Assembly (NCBI GenBank): GCA_036346275.1
Contig: CM070730.1
Span: forward strand, 3,968,309 to 4,032,308
Reading direction: 5' to 3'
DNA: 64,000 nucleotides
Source: Otatea glauca
Lineage: Eukaryota; Streptophyta; Magnoliopsida; Poales; Poaceae
In this document: positions 56,939 to 64,000 of the stretch, piece after piece
Layout: the number at the start of each line of letters is the position of its first letter
Numbering within the stretch: position 1 is the first letter of the stretch
Position numbers and translations under genes: made by a program
Notes under the pieces: model-generated
What the model saw: only the letters and a program-made list of their open reading frames with translations
Database searches by the model: none
Told to the model about the DNA's origin: nothing

Positions 56939-56944
56939 AATAAA
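56939..56944 (+). promoter_or_regulatory. Candidate poly(A) signal of the DUF538 gene
   Basis: AATAAA in GAGTAATAAACGG, 153 bases after the stop, followed by GT-rich sequence. Confidence 0.6.
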
Positions 56945-56949
56945 CGGTG

Positions 56950-59688
56950 CTTGTTGGATTAATTCCGAATTGCCTTGCCTAGATGCAAAGTACTTCTTGC
57001 TCTTGCTCTTGCACCGAATCTTGTTGGTTTTTCGGTTGCATTTGCTGCCGTGTTTGAACGTTTGATCTCTCTCTTAGATGTTGCTAGAGGGGTTGCAATG
57101 TCATCTCTAAGCTAGATCTGCGAGGAGGATGCGTGCGCAAATCGAGAGTTCGAGATGAAATTAGAGAGGGAGTCGATTGAGTTGCAAAGTTTCATGGTTG
57201 ATAGAAGAAAAAAGAAAGGAGAGGCGAGAGCAGTTCTTGCTGTAAGCCCGTGCCACCGCCAACGACGTCGGCGACAGAAGGCCAGTATTTTCTGCATCTC
57301 CCAAAATTGCTTACTGAATTTGGTTGCCTGTGATTCTAAGAAGATTTAGCAAAGACATAATGAAGGTTGCTAAAGGAAAAAAAAGGAGGAATTTTGCCAA
57401 AATATCTGGCCCCGAATCAAATGCATGTCAAACTCTTTTCGACGAAAACTCGGTTAGCTCTACCAGATTGTACTGAGAAAATCTGACAATCTTTGGCTCC
57501 GATAACCGAACCGTGTGTAAACCAAATGCTACGCTGGTACTCATCAGGATTGCTTCTGTTTTTCTATTGGTTGCATTGTCACTGTCAATGCATACTTAGG
57601 ATTTGCTGTTAACTGACTGATTTGATTCATATATTAGTCTATTAAGAAAAGAGATTCATATGCAGGGGAACATTCGGGACTGCGGATAACTCTTCATGAA
57701 CTGGATCAGCGTATATTATTTAGACATGGCATTACGCCATGTCTAGAGAGACCCGATATGCTCACATTACATCCATTCGAATCGGGTTGCAATTGCAGTA
57801 TACTAAATGAACATATTCTTGGGAGTACTACTGCTAAGAATTAAAGTTGTAGTAATAACTGCAATTTTAGCAGTATCAACATTGCTTCCTTCGAACGAAC
57901 GTGCAACGGCGAGAGGCGGCTTAAATTACAATCCGTGTTGAACTGTACTGCACAGTAACTCTATCGCAATCACATGAACACAATATACGAGAGAGTAGAA
58001 CATGTTCCTTGGCTGTCTTGAATAATAAATTGATCGTCGTACATAAATCTCGATGCAAATCAAGAATACTTAAAAAATACTAGATATAGGAGTTCTCAAC
58101 TTTTTTCTTTTTATTAATTATAGATTGATTTTCTCGTATATAAGGAGGTATTATATTTATACCTAAAATAACCTCTCACGGGTGGTTCAAAACCAGAAGT
58201 CTATATATATCTCAACACAAAGAAGTATTTTAATAATTATACAGGTAAACACTGGGTTTCTAGCACGATCTACTCGTTACTCTGCTCTCTCAGAAAAGAC
58301 GTATATCTATCTACCCAACCATCTAGCGATTAAGGCATGCAGTCAGCAGGTTGACCGTATAAATGCATACGTCGACTTTGGGTTGATATGCATTTTCATC
58401 AACAATAAAAATAGATATAAATACACGCGCATTAAGTGGGATAGTATATTCCTATGCTCCGATGGTCTTAAATCTTTCGATTAATTCTTTAAGGTGTAGG
58501 GAATACACATACGTGTGTACGTGTGTGGTGCATGAGTTGTGTAAGTCCGACTTTCCCTAAAAAAAGAATGTGTGATGTGTGTAAGAAAGGGGAAGTGATG
58601 AACAGTGCTGACTTGCGCGTTCATCCGTCTGCTAGTATGTCACGTTTCTGGCACTTATCCCTTGGTTAGAGCGGGTAGGATAATTGTTGTCTATATGTTT
58701 TTCTATATTATTGAGAAACTGAACTAAAAATAAGTTTTATACAATCTTTTAATTATGATATAGAATTTTTTTTGTTATAAACAATAAATTATCTATATAT
58801 CTTAAATTTATAGGCTTATATCTTTACTTCATGAAAAGAGACAGCTGCACTCTTTCATCCTTCTCTTTCCCTGTGTCTGCGAAAATCCTAGGTGACAAAG
58901 TTCGGTGTTGAGACTTGCCTTATGTGTCGGACCCAATCAGGCCTAAGGCCCAACCCAATATTTGGCTCAAAAACGTTCACCCTGAAAGAGATGGTCGTCG
59001 TCCTCTCCGATGATTCTCCCGCCGCCGCCACTACCCAAGGCTTGTCCCGAGCCCCTTATGTGTGATTTTGGCCGAATCCTCTTATTCTTGTTCAATCCTT
59101 CACCAGTCACTGCGATTTCAAGGAGAATCAAAAGTACGATGCGTGCGCTAGATTATTGGTTGAGCTTTCTTTTCTCGATTCATGAATGAGTTCTTTGCCT
59201 GCTCTAATCCTTTTCTAAGCTGATGCCACTACCGTTCTGGATTTGTGTTTACTCAATTCATTGCCAGAATTTGGTGTATGCACCCTCAAGGCTCAAGGAC
59301 TTCCAGAGCTAGGTATTGAATTCTATATTTTTTTCGAGGTATTGTGCATTTCAAAGGAACTCCTAGCAGGTACTTACCTAATTATTCTAAGGAAACGATT
59401 TGAAGTACAAATCATCATGACTTTCCACATATATTAGTGTTGTTTTTTTTGCCAGCATTTTAGTGCTGATTAATTTATCTCTATCTGGAAATTACGTGCA
59501 AACTACTTCAGACGTTTCTCCACATTTTAGTGCTTGACTGGAATGTAGTTCATGGTTCTGTCCACATTTGTTTCGATAAAAACATGTATAGTGGTATAGA
59601 CGTGGTTGTCTGTAATATACTTCCATATCATCTAAAATCCTATCAGCACAGTACAACTGACATGTACTATCATGTCCTAAGAGCATCT
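56950..59688. other. Intergenic, no gene called
   Basis: No supported coding sequence. A 25-bp hairpin TAGACATGGC-ATTAC-GCCATGTCTA lies at 57721-57745. A GC-rich piece near 58990-59065 has an ATG opening a 24-codon frame (MVVVLSDDSPAAATTQGLSR) that stops at once; it could be the start of a lost gene. Confidence 0.45.
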
Positions 59689-60060
59689 CCAACAATACTC
59701 CCCAAAACTCACTCTCCAAAAGTCATATTTGGAGAACTCTAAAAAAAATGCCTCTCCATACATCCTCCCTCTCCAACAGCACTCTTAATATCACACTCTC
59801 TATTTTCTCTCTCCTATATTATAATCATATTTCATATAACTGTCATAACAGCAACCGCTTTTTACCGGTAAATTCAAACGACTATATTTGAATGCGGGAA
59901 TTTAAAAGTTGAAATTTATTGTGACGACTACGTTGTAACGTTTATCTTTGAACGGGTAAATTCGAACAACTATATTTGAACGCGGGAATTTAAAATTCAA
60001 ATTTACTGTAATAGTCATGTTGTAATGGTCATTATTAAAAATATTGTACTGATAAAGCAC
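59689..60060. mobile_element. MITE-like sequence starting GAGCATCTCCAACA
   Basis: GAGCATCTCCAACAATACTCC at 59691 is a start common to grass PIF/Harbinger-type MITEs, preceded by TAA. The matching inverted end was not found, so the right limit is a guess. The interior has two GGGAATTTAAAA-type units (59893 and 59984) about 91 bp apart. Confidence 0.4.
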
Positions 60061-60629
60061 TCAAAGCAGCCCCATCTATATTAGTAATAGAGCTTCAAAG
60101 CATTAGGTTAATCATTAAGACAACCTTGACACACTCAAATTTAAGAAAAAAAGCCCCGTACTAGTTCTTCATCAACAATATGCAGGAAAGAAACAGTGCT
60201 AAGCTTATTTACCAGTACCATAGATCCATTTGATAAGGAAAAGGAATTCACCGAGATATCGAGTGAAACCAACAAAATAAACAGCACTAGTAATTGTAAC
60301 AAGTAATCAACAATTTGGTATGAAGGATTGTATACTTCTTGGCTTGAATCCCCTCCGGGTGTATAATTAAATCTTCTATAATTAACTGTCCTTCAGATCA
60401 GGATCTGTGTATAAATTATATGTCCTATAATTTAAGTGTCTATCAGGATCATAACAACAATCATGTTATGCATCCAGTTCCTACGGTTCATGATACGATA
60501 AAATTAGCATTAGCTCACAGCTTCCATGTTTGCCTTACACACAGTGATATTTGATTAGTCGAGAGAAAAGATTTGCTTCCTCGTGTAGTTGTGTTAGTGT
60601 ACGCTTTATGTAAATGACGTTGTCCTTAC
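60061..60629 (-). other. Probable intron of the RRM gene
   Basis: The minus-strand donor is at 60629 (GGACAG|GTAAGG). No acceptor or next exon could be identified down to the DUF538 gene, so the intron's end and the rest of the gene remain unknown. Confidence 0.4.
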
Positions 60630-60674
60630 CTGTCCATCAAGGGCAGAAATAGCATCAACTAGTTCCTCCTTTGA
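60630..60674 (-). CDS. RRM protein exon, second half, separated by LTR
   Basis: On the minus strand this piece encodes SKEELVDAISALDGQ and ends at a strong donor, GGACAG|GTAAGG. It continues the RRM begun at 63887-64000: removing the LTR and one copy of its TGCCA duplication restores one unbroken frame across the junction. The residues fit helix alpha-2 of an RRM (EEL.DAI..LDG). Confidence 0.85.
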
Positions 60675-60679
60675 TGCCA

Positions 60680-63600
60680 TGTAAGTTCAAACCCCATTAG
60701 TTTTGGTGATTGGTTTAATATTAATGTTTAGTCATTGTTTAATGACAAATCTAATCATTGTGAGACTAACATGTCTATTGAGATTTATTCTTATTAGTCT
60801 CAAGTTTGAATGGAAAATGAAAAACCCAAGGTATACACTTATATTCACTATATCATCTTAATGCATACTTAGGATTCAAGTTAAAGTATAAATTCCTCCA
60901 TTGTATTAACCTCAATATGTGCATTATGTTTCCAAATCTATATATACATGAATGCACATATCTAGGGGGAGTTGATAATTTAACTTGATGTTTAAATTGT
61001 ATTGATCCATGTCCTTTTGTCATATAATATAAAGGATCAAGACCTTGAAACAATCTTTTGAGTATATATAACTTGTATAGTTGTAATATACTCATGCTAA
61101 TATAGGATAAACTCATATGTAATCTAAGATTGATTATGTGCATATTGATTCCATATTCAATTAGTTATATGCACATACTTAATAGAGTTTGTTCTATAGT
61201 TGATGGTCTAAATGTATTGATCCATTTCCATTACTCAAACATATTTGGATCATTACTTTCCATCAAATTGAGTATATGAAACTTGTGTAGTCGTATATAC
61301 TCATATCAATTTAAATGAAGTTTAAATTGAGTTCGGTTGTCTTTCAATCAATCAAAGGATATATTCATCATGTGTTGATGGTGTCTCTTTGTTGATTAAG
61401 GATAAGCGAAAAGTTCTTGAGTATAATGAAGCATTAGTTGCATCAAAGTACTCAAGACACAATTAATCATTCAAATTGATTTGGGTTATGCTCAATCGAT
61501 CTTGGAGGCATCCATTATGTGTTAATGGAGTGCGGTGATGATTGAAACAACTATGTTTGTTGGACTAACATCTTTCATGAGTTGTGAAGTAGGTTGAGTC
61601 CAAGAAGATAAAGAATCGGGAACGAGAAGTCATCATGTGTTGATGAGCCTCAAGAGGTGATCCCGAAGTGAAGAGAATGGCTAGAGAAGAAGACGTGATC
61701 CTCGAGAGAAGATGATTGGAAATCATAAAAGCTCCAAGTGGATCGCTAGAGGCAAGGTATAACTAGCTAGGGCTAAGGATGTGTTACTAGTCTTTTACCA
61801 GTCTCGGTGCTTCGATAGAGACCGGGTTGCTAGTTAGGTTGTCGTACTATTAAGAGGGTTTGAGTCTTTTAGCTTGAGTTTCATCATGTGTTGATGAACT
61901 CAATCCGGTTCACTCTAGCTCAATCTCTTAATTTAGTTTTTGCATGGAGCTAACCATTTGGCATGTGTTGCAAATGGGTGAAGCTCGTGCATTGGATTTT
62001 GCATGAGCTAAGTATTTGCATGTGTTAAAAATAAGGGAGCTCATGCTTGCTTCTTATTGAATCTTAATTAAATTGGTTTTTGCATGAAGCTATGGATTTG
62101 CATGTGTTGCAAAAAGGGAGATAGCTTATGAAATGTTGTTTATGTGGTTATTGCTTGGAGCTAAGTTTTGCATGGGTTGCAAAAGAAGAGAACTCAAGCA
62201 ATTTGGTTTAAAGAGGTTGCATGGAGCTAGAAATTTGCATGTGTTGCAAATGGAGAGCTCATGCACTTGAGTTTGATTTGTAGTTTGCATGAAGCTAAGT
62301 TTTGCATGTGTTGCAAAAGGAAAGAGCTCATGCAACTTGATTTGAATAATGGTTATTTTGCATTGTGCTAGAGATTTGCATATGTTGCAAATAGAGAGCT
62401 CATGCTTTGGTGTTTTAGCTTGTGATTGGATCATATGTTGATCAACACAAGGCTAAGCTTGGTTTATACTTTGTTGTTTGCAAATATGTTTTGCAAATGA
62501 GCTGGAAGTTATGGGTTTCAATCCTAGAGTATGTGTTGGTATTTGCAAATGTGTTTTGCAAAGTGTCAGGATCATGTGTTGATCCTTACATGGCTAGAGG
62601 GTTGATCGCATAGGTTCGTGGTTTATTTGCGGTAGTGTTTTGCAAATTAATTGGGATTTAGTGCGATTATGTGGAGTACATGATTAACATGTGCAAATGT
62701 GTTTTGCATAGTGTTGTATTCATATGGTGAACCTCACATAACTTAAATATTGTGATCTTTGTGTTTTGGATAATAGATCACGAAAAATTGGAGCTTTGGT
62801 CAGAGGGGGCGGTATGACCGGACCTCCTCTGATCATACCGGCCACCGGTATGACCGGCGCCTCCCTAGTGTGTTTTTTACAGAAGGAGGCATTTGGCGTT
62901 GAGGTGGGGCAGTATGACTGGCCGTGCAGTTTTTCTGAGTAACGGCTAGTTTTCAAGCCGTTGCTCTAAGGAGCGGTAATACTGGCCCTAGGGTGGTATG
63001 ACCGGGCTCCTAGGGTACTTTTTTCCCAAATTGCCCACCAACGGCTAGTTTTTCTTGTGGGGGTTATAAAAGGACCCCATGGGGGGGGCAAAGGCAAGGT
63101 TGCTGGTTCCATTGAGCATTTAAGTGAGGTGTTGCATGTGTTGCACACTCACATTTAGTTTTTGAGTTAAGAGTGAGCTCTAATTGCATATGTTACAATT
63201 AGGAGTGGATTGAGAGCCTCTTGTGCATATGTTGCACTTGAGGGAGCCATTGTGCATGTGTTGCACTTGGTGATCACCGGAGTGCATGTGTTACACTAGG
63301 TGAAGTTCAAGCGGGAAGGCTTGGCTTGTTACTCTTGGTGTTTGCTGACACCTAGACGGCGTGGAGACGTCGTGCGTGGTGAGCTTCTTGACGAAGGTTG
63401 TGAGAAGCTCCGGCAAGTTGTGAAGGTCGGTGCTCACCTACCCGGAGGGGGAAAGAGCAACCACTAGTGGATTTAAGGTGGGTGCTCAATTCGTGGAGCC
63501 AGTCCAATTCGTTTGGACTAACCTCAACGTGGATTAGGGGAGACTGACAAGTCTCCGAACACCACAGTAAAAAGTATTATGTCTCTTATGCTTGGATTGT

Positions 63601-63886
63601 ATTAGTTATTTATATTCAAGCAATTTATATTCATAGAATTAAATTGATTGATTGCTTGTCTTTAAAATTGCAATTATTGTTAGAGACATAATTAGTTAGT
63701 GCACATAGTGAGCTTAGTTAATTTAGGCTTAAATTGTCAAAACCTTAGTTTATCGCTTCTGCATTAGTTTTTGTTAAGGTTTTTGGCATAAAGGTAATTA
63801 GGGGTGAATTGATTTATAGAAATTTGTAGAGTAATTTTTAAAAGGCGCCTATTCACCCCCCTCTAGTCGGCATCCTCGATCTTACA
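60680..63886 (-). mobile_element. 3.2 kb solo LTR inserted in the RRM exon
   Basis: Begins TGTAAG and ends CTTACA (6-bp inverted ends with TG...CA). A perfect 5-bp target duplication TGCCA lies at 60675-60679 and 63887-63891. The element reads in the plus direction: TATA box TATAAAAG at 63065-63072, and a tail CGCCTATTCACCCCCCTCTA near the 3' end. Typing it as minus reflects only its host gene; its own transcription is plus. It has no gag-pol. The U3 part is full of ATCATGTGTTGATG and CATGTGTTGCAAA words, over a dozen copies. Confidence 0.87.
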
Positions 63887-64000
63887 TGCCATAGACACGA
63901 AAGCAAATCCTCTTGAACGCCTAGTTTCTCTGTCGTAGACGACCGTAGAGTTAACTACTTCCCCGTGCTCACTGAACAATTGCATCAACCTTGAGACATC
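63887..64000 (-). CDS. RRM-type RNA-binding protein, partial exon (window edge)
   Basis: Minus strand, open from the window edge: DVSRLMQLFSEHGEVVNSTV then VYDRETRRSRGFAFVSMA. RGFAFVSM is the RNP-1 motif, placed after the LF..HG.V helix and VYDRET loop as in plant chloroplast ribonucleoproteins (cp29/cp31 type) and glycine-rich RNA-binding proteins. Such proteins bind RNA and often stabilise or help edit plastid transcripts; which subfamily this is cannot be told from 53 residues. The frame has no stop. The 3.2 kb LTR interrupts it directly after ATGGCA. The upstream part lies beyond the window. Confidence 0.88.

Noticed and set aside
58940..59065. Start of a protein-coding gene (MVVVLSDDSPAAATTQGLSR)
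   Set aside because: The frame stops after 24 codons and no splice donor or downstream exon was convincing.

Overview
This is nuclear DNA of a flowering plant, almost certainly a grass. The evidence is the mix of CACTA, hAT, Mutator-like and Stowaway elements, GC-rich short genes with plant TATA boxes and GT-AG introns, and an inserted piece of plastid DNA carrying ndhE and ndhG sequence. The species cannot be fixed from the sequence. The window is mostly transposons. I find three host genes with good support: a type-1 lipid-transfer protein (17.3-21.9 kb, +), a single-exon DUF538 protein (56.2-56.9 kb, +), and one exon of an RRM RNA-binding protein at the right edge (-), which is split by a 3.2 kb LTR. 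A small membrane-protein ORF at 22.7-22.9 kb (-) and an ORF at 42.5 kb (+) are possible but weak.

Layout. 0-2.2 kb: right end of a CACTA element with a broken TNP2 transposase. 2.2-3.0 kb: a long fold-back repeat. 5.1-5.7 kb: a palindromic Mutator-type MITE, with a second copy at 51.9-52.6 kb. 7.6-8.3 kb: a rearranged plastid insertion. 9.4 kb: a tRNA-Tyr-like remnant. 9.7, 14.1, 40.4 and 48.9 kb: four copies of a second Mutator-type MITE. 11.6 and 20.0 kb: two copies of an LTR-like repeat. 13.1-14.1 kb: hAT. 15.0-16.5 kb: an LTR-less retroposon with a 16 bp target duplication. 17.3-21.9 kb: the LTP gene, whose inferred 4 kb intron holds a hAT element, a MITE and an LTR-like repeat.

23.0-32.2 kb is a composite CACTA region. 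It has a TNPD-like/Ulp1 (C48) protease pseudogene, a hairpin-repeat array, a TNP2 pseudogene, a second hairpin array and a clear right terminus. 33.3-35.8 kb is a complete short CACTA element with both termini, an AAG target duplication and an Ulp1-protease remnant. 36.7-39.6 kb is a Mutator-like long-inverted-repeat element with a 2 kb hAT inserted 20 bp inside its left end. 43.1-44.7 kb holds two more hAT elements, 46.1-47.7 kb a long-TIR Mutator-like element, 50.7-51.6 kb a solo LTR, and 52.9-56.0 kb a hAT element with a decayed transposase that ends about 215 bp upstream of the DUF538 TATA box.

I read target-site duplications for most elements: 3 bp for CACTA, 8 bp for hAT, 9-10 bp for Mutator-like, 5 bp for LTRs, and 16 bp for the retroposon. 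Most element calls therefore rest on matched ends as well as sequence flavour. No element appears to encode an intact transposase. The host genes look unrelated to one another; what links them is transposons landing in introns, exons and promoters.
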